The translations under genes were made by a program, and so were the position numbers. Source: Jannaschia rubra (GTDB taxonomy: Bacteria; Pseudomonadota; Alphaproteobacteria; Rhodobacterales; Rhodobacteraceae). From it: DNA of 64,000 nucleotides. Every line of letters begins with the position of its first letter. Positions within the stretch are counted from its first letter, which is position 1. The notes under the pieces are model-generated. The model searched no databases. It was not told the origin of the DNA and saw only the letters and a program-made list of their open reading frames with translations. Positions 12,415 through 20,701 of the stretch are shown here, one piece after another. Where the stretch lies: positions 1 to 64,000 of the forward strand of contig NZ_CXPG01000016.1 of NCBI RefSeq assembly GCF_001403735.1, given 5' to 3'.

Positions 12415-13433
12415 ATACCGTCACGCTCCATCAGGATGTTTTGGACGGTATGATTCCGATGTCCATGGTCGTGGATCGGGCCGGGCTGGTCGTTCACGTC
12501 GGCCCGACCGTCGGCAAGATCGCCGCCGGCGTCGTGGGCGCGACTGTCGATCGCGCAGTCAGGTTTACCCATCCCACGCTCCCCGCGACTTATGATGCGA
12601 TGATCGGGCATAGCGGGCGAAAGTTGCGCGCGGAATTGTTGACCGAGAGAAAGGTCGGACCCGGCGAAGAGCGTACATCCCTCCGGGCAATGGTGATCCC
12701 GCTGGTCAGTGGCCAGGCCATGATCAGCTTTTCACTCGGTGCGAATCCGGCCCCGGCGCTCAGCCGTCACTCGCTGACGGCCAAGGACTTTTTCGAGACT
12801 GATCCGATCGTGGACGTTCTCTACCTGATCGAAGCGCACAAGCTTGTCCTGTCCGAATATCGAAACCTGAGCGGGCGGCTTGAGGAAGCTCGCGTACTCG
12901 CCGAGGAGGACGCGGTGACCGACATGCTCACGGGACTGCGGAACCGAAGGGCGATGGACGAGCATTTGTCGCGGCTTGTCGGCAGGAAGGGAGCGCGCTT
13001 CGGTCTGATGCATCTGGACCTCGACTATTTCAAGACCGTCAACGACACGCTTGGTCATGCGGCCGGCGATCGGGTTCTGGCGGAGGTGGCCCGGATCCTT
13101 CGGGAGGAGGTGCGGCAGGGGGACCTGGTCGCGCGCGTAGGGGGCGACGAGTTCATGCTGGCATTCGACAATTGCGCCGATGTGGACATGCTTCGCGGCA
13201 TCGCAGGCCGCATCATCTCGCGTCTGGAGATTCCAATCGACTGGGACGGACATGTCTGCCGTATCTCGGGCAGCATCGGCCTTACGATGTCGGGCTTTTA
13301 TGACGAGATGGACACTGAACGTCTGATTCTCGATGCGGACAAGGCGCTTTACGAAGCGAAGCGGACGGGCAGGGGGCGGCTCGCCGTCTTCACTCCGGTT
13401 CAGTCAGGGACGACAGCGGGTGGCAATTGCTAG
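12411..13433 (+). CDS. Diguanylate cyclase with HNOB-associated sensor domain
   Basis: The 340-residue protein has an N-terminal PAS-like region (1-115, with MVVDRAGLVVHVGPTVGKIA) typical of H-NOX-associated HNOBA domains. A helical linker (130-168, LYLIEAHKLVLSEYRNLSGR) leads into a C-terminal GGDEF domain. The active site GGDEF is intact at 244-248, the product-inhibition RxxD site is present at 235-238, and metal Asp lies in HLDLDYFKTVNDTLGH. It should make cyclic di-GMP. The GTG start overlaps the H-NOX stop by 4 bp, so the two are made together and probably form a sensor/output pair. Confidence 0.88.
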   Translation: MNTVTLHQDVLDGMIPMSMVVDRAGLVVHVGPTVGKIAAGVVGATVDRAVRFTHPTLPATYDAMIGHSGRKLRAELLTERKVGPGEERTSLRAMVIPLVSGQAMISFSLGANPAPALSRHSLTAKDFFETDPIVDVLYLIEAHKLVLSEYRNLSGRLEEARVLAEEDAVTDMLTGLRNRRAMDEHLSRLVGRKGARFGLMHLDLDYFKTVNDTLGHAAGDRVLAEVARILREEVRQGDLVARVGGDEFMLAFDNCADVDMLRGIAGRIISRLEIPIDWDGHVCRISGSIGLTMSGFYDEMDTERLILDADKALYEAKRTGRGRLAVFTPVQSGTTAGGNC

Positions 13434-13917
13434 ATCGCCAGTTGGACAGCGGAGATACGTCTATGCTGTCTCGCTGGAGCAACCCCCGGAAACGTGCCGA
13501 GGCATCGACATGGCGGCTTTGGGGCCCTTGGTCCGACCGGAAATTCCGATTTCCCTGTTCATTCGAAGAATGAAGTAACGCCGGACGGGAACGACGTCAA
13601 TTCGATAAACGCGAAGCATGTCGGCGATATCGAAGCGTCAAGCGGGTGGCGCCGGCGGTTCACTCTCTGGCGGAATGTTTGGATGCGAAGACGGGCATTC
13701 CTCTTAAGGCTGAAATCCGACAAAGGGATTCTCCTCGCACTAAAAGTGTTGAACTCCACCGGAGGGCAGGTGCCCAAGCAACAGTTCGACTTGAGAGTTT
13801 CAAACACTTGTCGCCCGGGATACTGCAGGGGCAAGATGGCAACGATTCCAGCAGTTGACGCGTATGCCGTCACTGTACGGCCCTCGTATCTGACAGTCCT
13901 GCGAATGATGTGCTGAG
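13434..13917. other. 484-bp gap without a convincing gene
   Basis: Between the diguanylate cyclase and the LysR gene no protein family is recognisable in any frame. One 36-codon reading frame at 13463-13573 (MLSRWSNPRKRAEASTWRLW, four Trp) has a GGAGA site about 7 bp before its ATG. It could be a small gene, but there is no further support. No terminator, tRNA or repeat stands out. Confidence 0.5.
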
Positions 13918-14838
13918 TCAGGCCAAGATCGTCCCCGGAAATTCCGTTCCATCTCGTGCCGCAAAAGCCCAATTCCGGAAGGTAGCTGCCATCGACAGCG
14001 TGACATCATGTTCCGGATCGTGCGAGAGAAGGTAGTAGCCGAACCCTTCGAGCACTGTGACGTCCGACAGTCGGACAAGGTGCCCCTGGGCCAGATCGCT
14101 TTCGATCATGGCGGTGGGACATAAGGCGACGCCCTGGCCGGACAGGGCCGCCGCGCGCAAAAGGTTGAAGTCCTCGAAAACCGGGCCTTCGAACGTCGCG
14201 GGCGACGTGCTGCCGGAGCGGGAAAACCACGCGGACCATCCCGACGTGTCCGTGTCGTGCAGGAGGCCCACGTCGAGAAAACCCCGGCCGGGTGGGATCG
14301 TGCCGCCATATCGGTCGATCAGGGCGGGGCTGCAGACCGGCACGCTTGCGCCGGACAGGAAGCGCTCCGTCCGCATCCCGGTCAGGGCAGGCACCGTCGG
14401 GGCATAGACGAAGGCCAGGTGGACGGTGCTGACGTCGATCTCATGTCCGAAGAAGGAATAGACGATCCGCACGGGAATATCGGGATAGGCCGCCCGGAAG
14501 GCCGGAAGTCTGGGGATAAGCCAGCATACCGCCACGGACGGAATGGCGGCAATGACCAGGGACTGCGATTCGGATTGTGCCCGGGCGCGGTCGCAGGCCG
14601 CTTCAATGCCGCCCAGGGCCAGCGTCAGGTCGCGGGCGAGATCCCGCCCATGTGGCAGAAGCCGCGGCCGTGGGCCCCTGCGGTCGAACAGCGGCCGTCC
14701 CAGCCAGTCCTCAAGATGACGGACCTGGTGGCTGACGGCCGATTGCGAGACGAACAACGCTTTGGCCGCAGCCCCGAAGCTGCCGAGCCGTGCGACGGCC
14801 TCGAACGCCCTGAGCGCGGTGAGCGGCGGCTTCGGCAT
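13918..14838 (-). CDS. LysR-family transcriptional regulator (GcvA-like)
   Basis: The 306-residue regulator has an N-terminal winged helix-turn-helix (LTALRAFEAVARLGSFGAAA, SQSAVSHQVRHLE) and a C-terminal periplasmic-binding-like effector domain. The head sequence is of the GcvA type. It is transcribed divergently from creatinase with only about 116 bp between the start codons, the classic arrangement for a LysR protein controlling its neighbour. An inverted repeat at 14860-14876 is a candidate binding site. The inducer is presumably creatine or a breakdown product, which is inference from context. Confidence 0.88.
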   Translation of the reverse strand: MPKPPLTALRAFEAVARLGSFGAAAKALFVSQSAVSHQVRHLEDWLGRPLFDRRGPRPRLLPHGRDLARDLTLALGGIEAACDRARAQSESQSLVIAAIPSVAVCWLIPRLPAFRAAYPDIPVRIVYSFFGHEIDVSTVHLAFVYAPTVPALTGMRTERFLSGASVPVCSPALIDRYGGTIPPGRGFLDVGLLHDTDTSGWSAWFSRSGSTSPATFEGPVFEDFNLLRAAALSGQGVALCPTAMIESDLAQGHLVRLSDVTVLEGFGYYLLSHDPEHDVTLSMAATFRNWAFAARDGTEFPGTILA

Positions 14839-14859
14839 CTAATCCTCGCTGAAGATTTA

Positions 14860-14876
14860 TTCATGTGGATCATGAA
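14860..14876. promoter_or_regulatory. Inverted repeat, candidate LysR operator
   Basis: TTCATG-TGGAT-CATGAA is a perfect 6+6 inverted repeat, 21 bp upstream of the LysR start and between the divergent LysR and creatinase genes. Position and dyad symmetry suit a LysR-type site that could repress its own gene and control creatinase. Confidence 0.45.
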
Positions 14877-14886
14877 AAGCGGTCTT

Positions 14887-14916
14887 TTGACAAGGAAAAT
14901 GACGTTGGGTCATTAT
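14887..14916 (+). promoter_or_regulatory. Candidate sigma-70 promoter of creatinase
   Basis: TTGACA at 14887-14892 and CATTAT at 14911-14916 are separated by 18 bp, with the creatinase start 39 bp further on. It lies directly downstream of the candidate LysR operator. Confidence 0.4.
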
Positions 14917-14954
14917 TGAAAGGATCAGATACCCTCATATCGACAGGAGCTACC

Positions 14955-16181
14955 ATGGAGCGCGAACGTCTTCAGAACTACGTCGGCAATGGCGACAAGG
15001 CTGTGCCGACCTTCACGCCCGCCGAAATGCGGCGTCGTCAGGACGCGATCCGGTCGCATATGGCGGATGCGGACATCGACGCCGCACTGTTCACCTCGTA
15101 TCATTGCATCAACTACTACTCCGATTTCCTCTACTGCCAGTTCGGGCGGCGCTACGGCCTCGTCATCGACCAGGACCATGCCACCACGATCAGTGCGGGC
15201 ATCGACGGCGGCCAGCCCTGGCGGCGCACCTTCGGCGACAACGTCACCTATACCGATTGGCGCAAGGACAATTATTTCCATGCCATCCGTCAGCTTGTCG
15301 GCAAGGCCAAGCGCATCGGGATCGAGTTCGACCATGTCAACATCGAGACGCTGAACCTGCTGAAGGAGGAGTTTCCCGGCATCGACTTCGTTGACATCGC
15401 TGCCGCGTCGATGCGCCTGCGGATGATCAAGTCCGCGGAGGAGATCGACCACATCACCGAGATGGCCCGCATCGCGGACGTGGGCGGGGCGGCCTGCGTC
15501 GAGGCGACGGCCGTTGGCGTGCCCGAGCGTGAGGTCGCGCTGCATTCGACGCAGACGATGATCCGCGAGATCGCCAGGACCTGGCCCCATGCCGAGATCC
15601 TGGACACCTGGACCTGGTTCCAGTCCGGCATCAACACCGATGGCGCGCACAATCCCGTCACCTCGCGCCGGATCGAGCGCGGCGACATCCTGTCGCTCAA
15701 CTGCTTCCCCATGGTCGCGGGCTACTATGTCGCGCTGGAGCGCACGCTGTTCGCGGAGGAGGCGAGCGACGAGCACCTGCGGCTGTGGGAGTTCAACTGC
15801 AAGGTCCACGATCGCGGCAAGGAGCTTCTGGTGCCTGGCAAGAAGTGCTCGGAAATCGCCGAAGAGCTGAACGAGATGTATGCGGTCGAGAACCTGCTTC
15901 AGTACCGCAGCTTCGGCTACGGCCACTCCTTCGGGGTGCTTTGCCACTACTACGGTCGCGAGGCGGGGCTGGAACTGCGCGAGGACTGCGAGACGGTTCT
16001 CGAGCCCGGCATGGTCGTGTCGATGGAGCCGATGATCACCATCCCCGAGGGCCAGCCCGGCGCCGGTGGATACCGCGAACACGACATCCTGGTGATCGAG
16101 GACGGCGGCAACCGCAACATCACCGGATTCCCCTACGGCCCCGAGCATCTGATCGTAAAGGGCAAGGCCAAGGCCGCCTGA
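14955..16181 (+). CDS. Creatinase (creatine amidinohydrolase)
   Basis: Creatinase hydrolyses creatine to sarcosine and urea. The 408-residue product closely follows the pseudomonad enzyme along its whole length: FTSYHCINYYSDFLYCQFGR, the INIDGGQPWRR-like segment AGIDGGQPWRR, DTWTWFQSGINTDGAHNPVT, FGYGHSFG and EPGMVVSMEPMI. His232 in TDGAHNP falls exactly at the known catalytic histidine. The pita-bread fold lacks the metal ligands of related aminopeptidases, as expected for creatinase. The ATG at 14955 follows a GACAGGAGC ribosome site. It is first in a locus that continues with a transporter and sarcosine oxidase. Confidence 0.93.
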   Translation: MERERLQNYVGNGDKAVPTFTPAEMRRRQDAIRSHMADADIDAALFTSYHCINYYSDFLYCQFGRRYGLVIDQDHATTISAGIDGGQPWRRTFGDNVTYTDWRKDNYFHAIRQLVGKAKRIGIEFDHVNIETLNLLKEEFPGIDFVDIAAASMRLRMIKSAEEIDHITEMARIADVGGAACVEATAVGVPEREVALHSTQTMIREIARTWPHAEILDTWTWFQSGINTDGAHNPVTSRRIERGDILSLNCFPMVAGYYVALERTLFAEEASDEHLRLWEFNCKVHDRGKELLVPGKKCSEIAEELNEMYAVENLLQYRSFGYGHSFGVLCHYYGREAGLELREDCETVLEPGMVVSMEPMITIPEGQPGAGGYREHDILVIEDGGNRNITGFPYGPEHLIVKGKAKAA

Positions 16182-16275
16182 CCGCGGCGACCCCCGGCTC
16201 CCGTTGCCGATCCTGAACGTCTTGCGGAGGAAGACGGTCAGGGCCAGGCACCGCTGCCGATCCTGCAATGACCAG

Positions 16276-16299
16276 CCGGGCGGTGTGACTGCCGCCCGG
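16276..16299 (+). terminator. GC-rich hairpin between creatinase and the transporter genes
   Basis: CCGGGCGG and CCGCCCGG form an 8-bp stem around an 8-base loop, 95 bp after the creatinase stop. No T-run follows, so it may be a processing site or a weak attenuator reducing expression of the downstream transporter rather than a full terminator. Confidence 0.4.
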
Positions 16300-16360
16300 A
16301 GTCCACCGGCCCGATTTGGCCGGACCTGAAGTCACGCGCCGATCACGGGAGGACAAGCGC

Positions 16361-16471
16361 ATGATGATATTCGATTCCTGGATCCTGAACTGGTTCGTCT
16401 GGCTGAATGCCGCGACGATCCTGCTCGCCCTTGTGATGTTCGTCGCGGGCGCGCTTCGAAAGCCCCGCTGA
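16361..16471 (+). CDS. 36-residue single-span membrane peptide, likely symporter accessory
   Basis: The reading frame MMIFDSWILNWFVWLNAATI continues LLALVMFVAGALRKPR and stops. It has one hydrophobic helix rich in Trp, Phe and Leu with a short basic C-terminal tail. An excellent GGGAGGA ribosome site lies 7 bp before the start. It ends 57 bp before the sodium/solute symporter gene on the same strand. Several symporters are known to have a tiny single-span partner encoded directly upstream, and this fits that pattern. No family was recognised; a role in transporter stability or activity is inference. Confidence 0.6.
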   Translation: MMIFDSWILNWFVWLNAATILLALVMFVAGALRKPR

Positions 16472-16528
16472 CGGGCATTGGCGACCGGAGGGCCGCCCGG
16501 TGCGGTCCGCCCATGAGGAGGAGACACA

Positions 16529-17983
16529 ATGGACGACATACTCTGGCTCAACTGGACCATCATGGCGATTTCCTTCGCGGTCCTGATCTGGCTCGGCTGG
16601 CGGTCGAGCACGATCGCCGAAGGCGACGACGAAAGCGGGTTCCTGATCGCGGGGCGGTCGCTCGGCCCGTTCGTGGGCGCTTCGACCATCGTTGCGACGG
16701 GCTTCTCGGGATGGGGCTTCATGGGCTCCCCCGGCGTGGCCTACGAGTTCGGGGCGACCGAGCTTCTGGGCAACTTCATGTTCGCGCCCGCCATGGTCAT
16801 CGCGGTGCTGTTCTTCGCCCGCTACCTCGCCAGGCGCGCGCAAAAGATGAGAAGCTGCACCATTCCCGAATACGCAGCGCGGCTGCATGGCGACGGCAGC
16901 CTCAGCCGCTGGGTGCAGGGCGTCGCCGCGGTCATCACCATCGTGCTGCTTCTGGTGTTCCTGACCAGCCAGATCAAGGCGGTCGGCATCCTCGCCGCTG
17001 GTTGGCTCGACTTTCCGGAGGAATGGGGCGCAACGCTGATGATCTCGATCATCATTCTCTACACCGTGTTGGGTGGCCTGACGGCGGTCGCCTGGACGGA
17101 TACGCTGATGCTCATGGGCATGTTGCTGGGCGCGGTCATCATCGCGACCCAGATCTTCGGCGACCTCTCACCCTTCGCCCTCGTCGAGCAGCTTCGCGCC
17201 ATCGACCCCGCGCTGGTCGATCCGGCGACCGCGCGGCCCTACGGGGAGGCCAAGGGCTCGGTGTTCCTGGTGCTCCCTTATGCGTTCCTCTTTGCAGCGG
17301 TGTTGCCGTTCATGGCGGTCCGGTTCCTGGCTTTCCGCCCGGACGTGAAGTTCCACCACGCGGGCATGTTCGTGGCGCCCTTCGCCTGCATCCTGTCGAT
17401 CATCCCGGTCGTGGGTCTCTACATGCGGGTCAAGATGCCGGGGCTGGAACATGCCGACCAGGCAATGCCGATCTACCTTGAGACGTTTCTGCATCCGGCC
17501 TCGGGCGGCTTCATCACGCTCTGCATCCTCTTCGCGATGAAATCGACGGCGAACTCGCTGCTCCATACCGTCGCTTCGGCTGCCTCGCACGACCTGCGCG
17601 TCGCGATCTTTCCCGGTCATCACGACCCGCGGTTGACCCTGAACATCAACCGTCTTGCGGTGGTCGTCTTCGGTGTCACAGGGCTCCTCATGATGCTGTT
17701 CGCGCCGCCCTTCCTTCTGTCGTTCCTCGGCATCCTGGGGACGGGCACGCTTCTGGCGACGCTGGTGGGGCCGGTCTTTGTCTCGTCCATCTGGCGCGGT
17801 AACGCCTGGGGTGCCCTCGCCGCGATGCTGGGCGGGTTCGTGACCTCGGGCGGGATGCTGCTGTTCACCGACGCGGGCTGGGTCGAAGGGCCGCTGATGG
17901 GATGCGTCATCTCGACCCTGCTCTACGTCGGGGTCAGCATGGCGACCTTCGGGTTGACCCCCCGGGTCGGCGTGACCGCCTGA
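16529..17983 (+). CDS. Sodium/solute symporter (SSS family), probable creatine importer
   Basis: The 484-residue permease has about 12-13 membrane spans and the SSS family order: DDESGFLIAGRSLGPFVGAS near the first span, ATGFSGWGFMGSPGVAYEFG, LTSQIKAVG, YTVLGGLTAVAWTDTLM, and the later ILFAMKSTANSLLHTVASAA with the conserved Ser/Thr sodium-site region. A strong GAGGAGGAGA ribosome site precedes the ATG. It stands between creatinase and the sarcosine oxidase genes, so creatine (or sarcosine or creatinine) is the likely substrate, by context only. Confidence 0.88.
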   Translation: MDDILWLNWTIMAISFAVLIWLGWRSSTIAEGDDESGFLIAGRSLGPFVGASTIVATGFSGWGFMGSPGVAYEFGATELLGNFMFAPAMVIAVLFFARYLARRAQKMRSCTIPEYAARLHGDGSLSRWVQGVAAVITIVLLLVFLTSQIKAVGILAAGWLDFPEEWGATLMISIIILYTVLGGLTAVAWTDTLMLMGMLLGAVIIATQIFGDLSPFALVEQLRAIDPALVDPATARPYGEAKGSVFLVLPYAFLFAAVLPFMAVRFLAFRPDVKFHHAGMFVAPFACILSIIPVVGLYMRVKMPGLEHADQAMPIYLETFLHPASGGFITLCILFAMKSTANSLLHTVASAASHDLRVAIFPGHHDPRLTLNINRLAVVVFGVTGLLMMLFAPPFLLSFLGILGTGTLLATLVGPVFVSSIWRGNAWGALAAMLGGFVTSGGMLLFTDAGWVEGPLMGCVISTLLYVGVSMATFGLTPRVGVTA

Positions 17984-18004
17984 TCGCAGACAAGGGACAA
18001 CGGC

Positions 18005-18032
18005 GGGGGCGGTCCGGCGACGGGCCGCCCCC
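18005..18032. terminator. GC hairpin between convergent symporter and AraC genes
   Basis: GGGGGCGG pairs with CCGCCCCC around a 12-base loop that can pair further. It lies between two convergent genes and could end both transcripts, though no long T-run is present. Confidence 0.5.
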
Positions 18033-18038
18033 GATCCG

Positions 18039-19040
18039 TTAAAGCAACATCGACGGCGCCGTCTTGCGCCGCCAGACCTCCGGCGTCTCGCCCTCCCGCT
18101 CCCGGAACACTCGGATCAGGTGCGAGGCGTCGCAGAACCCGGCCTCGGCCGCGATCTCGGTCACCGTCCGATCCGTCCGGTTCAGCAGGAACCGAGCGTG
18201 CGACAGGCGCACACGCAGGAACGCCTCGCTCGGGCTGAGGCCGAGGGCTTCCCTGAAGTGCCGTTCCAGCTTGCGCCGCCCTACGCCCAGGCGCTCGGCC
18301 GTGCGTCCGACGCTCGTGGCGCTGTCGAGGTTCTGCTGCGCATGCAGAAGCGCGCGACGGACCAGCGGATCGCGGGTCAGCAGCTCCAGCGGCAGGCCGG
18401 GCTGGGGGTCTTCCGCGGCCAGGGCTTCGTCGATGATCATGATGTGAAGGCTCTTGCGCGCGGCAGCACGGCCGATATGGCGGTCGACGAGAAACGCGGC
18501 CAGATGGGCCGAGCTCGCGCCACCGGAGCAGGTCAGCCGGTCGCGGTCCACGACGAAGACCTGGTCCGAGACCGGCTTGAGCCCCTCGAACCGTTCGAGA
18601 AAATCGTCGTGATGGAACCAGCTGACGCAGCAGCGATACCCCTGCATCAAGCCGGCATGATGCAGCACGAAGGCCCCGGTGCAGACGCCGATGAGGGGCA
18701 CCTTGGCGGCGGCGCCGCGCCGGAGGAACGCCATCTCCTCGGGGCCGAGCGTCTCGGTCCCGTCGATCAGCCCGCCCACGACGACGATGTAGTCGAAGCG
18801 CGTCGGATCGCCCAGGCGCTCGTCAGGAAAGACGGCGATCCCGCAGCTCGATCGAAGAGGGTTCAACCGCGCCGACAGGACGCGCCAGCTGCACAGGATC
18901 GGACGGGACCGATCGCCTTCGTCCGCGGCCAGTCGCAGCACGTCCACGAAATTCGCGAAGGCGGACAACGTGAAGTCCCGCGTCAGGATGAAACCGACGT
19001 TCAGGCGCGGCCGATGGGGCGGTGTCTCGATGAGTGGCAT
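18039..19040 (-). CDS. GlxA-type AraC-family transcriptional regulator
   Basis: The 333-residue regulator joins an N-terminal DJ-1/PfpI-like domain (LNVGFILTRDFTLSAFANFV, IVVVGGLIDGTE, IGVCTGAFVLHHAGLM with the nucleophile-elbow Cys) to a C-terminal AraC double helix-turn-helix (VGRTAERLGVGRRKLERHFR, VTEIAAEAGFCDASHLIRVF). GlxA/GbdR-type regulators commonly control catabolism of glycine betaine, carnitine and sarcosine. It is divergent from soxB with a 94-bp gap that carries several symmetric elements. Control of soxBDAG-glyA-sdaA is the natural inference. Confidence 0.88.
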   Translation of the reverse strand: MPLIETPPHRPRLNVGFILTRDFTLSAFANFVDVLRLAADEGDRSRPILCSWRVLSARLNPLRSSCGIAVFPDERLGDPTRFDYIVVVGGLIDGTETLGPEEMAFLRRGAAAKVPLIGVCTGAFVLHHAGLMQGYRCCVSWFHHDDFLERFEGLKPVSDQVFVVDRDRLTCSGGASSAHLAAFLVDRHIGRAAARKSLHIMIIDEALAAEDPQPGLPLELLTRDPLVRRALLHAQQNLDSATSVGRTAERLGVGRRKLERHFREALGLSPSEAFLRVRLSHARFLLNRTDRTVTEIAAEAGFCDASHLIRVFREREGETPEVWRRKTAPSMLL

Positions 19041-19051
19041 GTCGCAATCCT

Positions 19052-19109
19052 AATGCGGAAGTGACGCATTGATCCAGCGGTTTCCGCAGCGGAAACGGCA
19101 TTGTGACGC
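19052..19109. promoter_or_regulatory. Cluster of repeats between AraC regulator and soxB
   Basis: The gap holds AATGCG-N7-CGCATT (19052-19070), a 7+7 inverted repeat GTTTCCG-CAG-CGGAAAC (19080-19096), and a direct repeat GTGACGC at 19061-19067 and 19103-19109. The direct copies are 42 bp apart, four helical turns, as expected for AraC half-sites on one face of DNA. They are likely operator sites for the adjacent regulator. Confidence 0.45.
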
Positions 19110-19134
19110 GGACCGAGAATCCATGAGGATCGCC

Positions 19135-20388
19135 ATGACCCATTTCTCCGCCATGTCCCTGCTGAAGAACGCGCTGAACGGCCACAAGGGCTGGCGCGAG
19201 CAATGGCCCGATTCCGAACCCAAGAAGGAATACGACGTCGTCATCGTCGGCGCCGGAGCCCATGGTCTCGGCGCGGCCTATTATCTGGCCAAGGAGCATG
19301 GCATCACCAACGTCGCGGTTATCGACAAGGGCTGGCTGGGCGGCGGGAACACGGGGCGCAACACCACGATCATCCGCTCGAACTACCTCTATGACGAGAG
19401 CGCGAAGATGTACGACCACGCGCTCGACCTCTGGGAGGGGTTGAGCCAGGAGCTGAACTACAACGTCATGTTCTCGCGCCGCGGCGTTATGATGCTGGCC
19501 CACAACGTCCACGACGTGCAGAGCTTCCAGCGTCATGTCCATTCCAATCGTCTGAACGGCGTGGACAACCGCTGGCTGACGCCCGAGGAAGCCAAGAAGT
19601 TCTGTCCGCCGCTTAACATCTCCCGGGATGCGCGCTATCCGGTGATGGGCGCCGCGCTACAGATGCGCGCCGGGACCGCGCGGCACGACGCCGTGGCCTG
19701 GGGCTATGCGCGCGCCGCCGCCGCGCGGGGCGTCGACATCATCCAGAACTGCCCTGTCATCGCGATCCGCCGCGGCGTGGACGGTGCGGTCGAGGGGGTG
19801 GACACCGCGAGGGGGTTCATCCGTGCGCGCAAGGTCGCGGTGTCCGCCGCCGGCCACACCTCCGTCGTGATGCAGAGCGCGGGCGTCCGGATGCCGCTCG
19901 AAAGCTATCCGCTGCAGGCCCTGGTCAGCGAGCCGGTGAAGCCCTGTTTCCCTTGCGTCGTCATGTCGAACGCGGTCCACGCCTACATGAGCCAGTCGGA
20001 CAAGGGCGAGCTGGTGATCGGATCGGGCACCGACCAGTACGTCAGCTATTCGCAACGCGGCGGCCTGCCGCTGATCGAACATACGCTCGCTGCCATCTGC
20101 GAGGTCTTTCCAATCTTCACCAGGATGCGGATGCTGCGGAAGTGGGGCGGAATTGTCGACGTGACGCCGGACCGGTCGGCCATCGTCGGAAAGACGCCGG
20201 TGAAAGGTCTCTACGTCAACTGCGGCTGGGGCACGGGGGGGTTCAAGGCCACGCCGGGGGCCGCGCATACGCTGGCCCATACGGTCGCGCGCGACGAGCC
20301 GCACCCGATCAACGCGCCCTTCACGCTGGAGCGCTTCACAACCGGACGCCTCATCGACGAGGCCGCCGCCGCGGCCGTCGCGCATTGA
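19135..20388 (+). CDS. soxB: Sarcosine oxidase beta subunit
   Basis: SoxB holds the FAD, sarcosine-oxidising site and covalent FMN interface of heterotetrameric sarcosine oxidase. The 417 residues show the FAD Rossmann motif [20 protein letters not shown], then [20 protein letters not shown]. The segment [10 protein letters not shown] has His184 at the position that binds FMN covalently in characterised enzymes, and [15 protein letters not shown] lies near the C-terminus. The ATG at 19135 has GAGGAT directly before it and matches the family start. The order soxB-soxD-soxA-soxG is canonical. Confidence 0.94.
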   Translation: MTHFSAMSLLKNALNGHKGWREQWPDSEPKKEYDVVIVGAGAHGLGAAYYLAKEHGITNVAVIDKGWLGGGNTGRNTTIIRSNYLYDESAKMYDHALDLWEGLSQELNYNVMFSRRGVMMLAHNVHDVQSFQRHVHSNRLNGVDNRWLTPEEAKKFCPPLNISRDARYPVMGAALQMRAGTARHDAVAWGYARAAAARGVDIIQNCPVIAIRRGVDGAVEGVDTARGFIRARKVAVSAAGHTSVVMQSAGVRMPLESYPLQALVSEPVKPCFPCVVMSNAVHAYMSQSDKGELVIGSGTDQYVSYSQRGGLPLIEHTLAAICEVFPIFTRMRMLRKWGGIVDVTPDRSAIVGKTPVKGLYVNCGWGTGGFKATPGAAHTLAHTVARDEPHPINAPFTLERFTTGRLIDEAAAAAVAH

Positions 20389-20401
20389 GGGAGGACATGC
20401 G

Positions 20402-20701
20402 ATGCTTCTGATCCACTGCCCCTACTGCGACGAAACGCTGCCGGAGCTCGAGTTCGCCTATGCGGGCGAAGCCCACATCGAGCGGCCGAAGGATCCTTCC
20501 GCCCTGTCGGACGAGGAATGGCGCGACTTCCTGTTCATCCGCACCAACCCCAAGGGCACCCATTACGAGCGCTGGCGCCATGTCCACGGCTGCGCGCGCT
20601 ATTTCAACGCCGCCCGCGACACCGTGAGCGACAAGTTCCTGACCACGTACAGGGCTGGCGAGGCCCGTCCCGATCTGGACCGCAAGGAGGCAGCGGAATG
20701 A
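20402..20701 (+). CDS. soxD: Sarcosine oxidase delta subunit
   Basis: This is the small zinc-binding subunit of sarcosine oxidase. The 99-residue product has the zinc set CPYCDE (Cys6, Cys9) and WRHVHGCARYF (His60, Cys64). FIRTNPKGTHYERW is highly characteristic. It is encoded 13 bp after soxB, and its stop overlaps the soxA start in an ATGA. Confidence 0.95.
   Translation: MLLIHCPYCDETLPELEFAYAGEAHIERPKDPSALSDEEWRDFLFIRTNPKGTHYERWRHVHGCARYFNAARDTVSDKFLTTYRAGEARPDLDRKEAAE

Noticed and set aside
13494-13916. 140-codon frame in the gap before the LysR gene
   Set aside because: No homology pattern, no ribosome site, composition like non-coding frames.
14925-16268. 447-codon open frame antisense to creatinase
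   Set aside because: It mirrors the codon pattern of creatinase in GC-rich DNA, has no family resemblance and no ribosome site.
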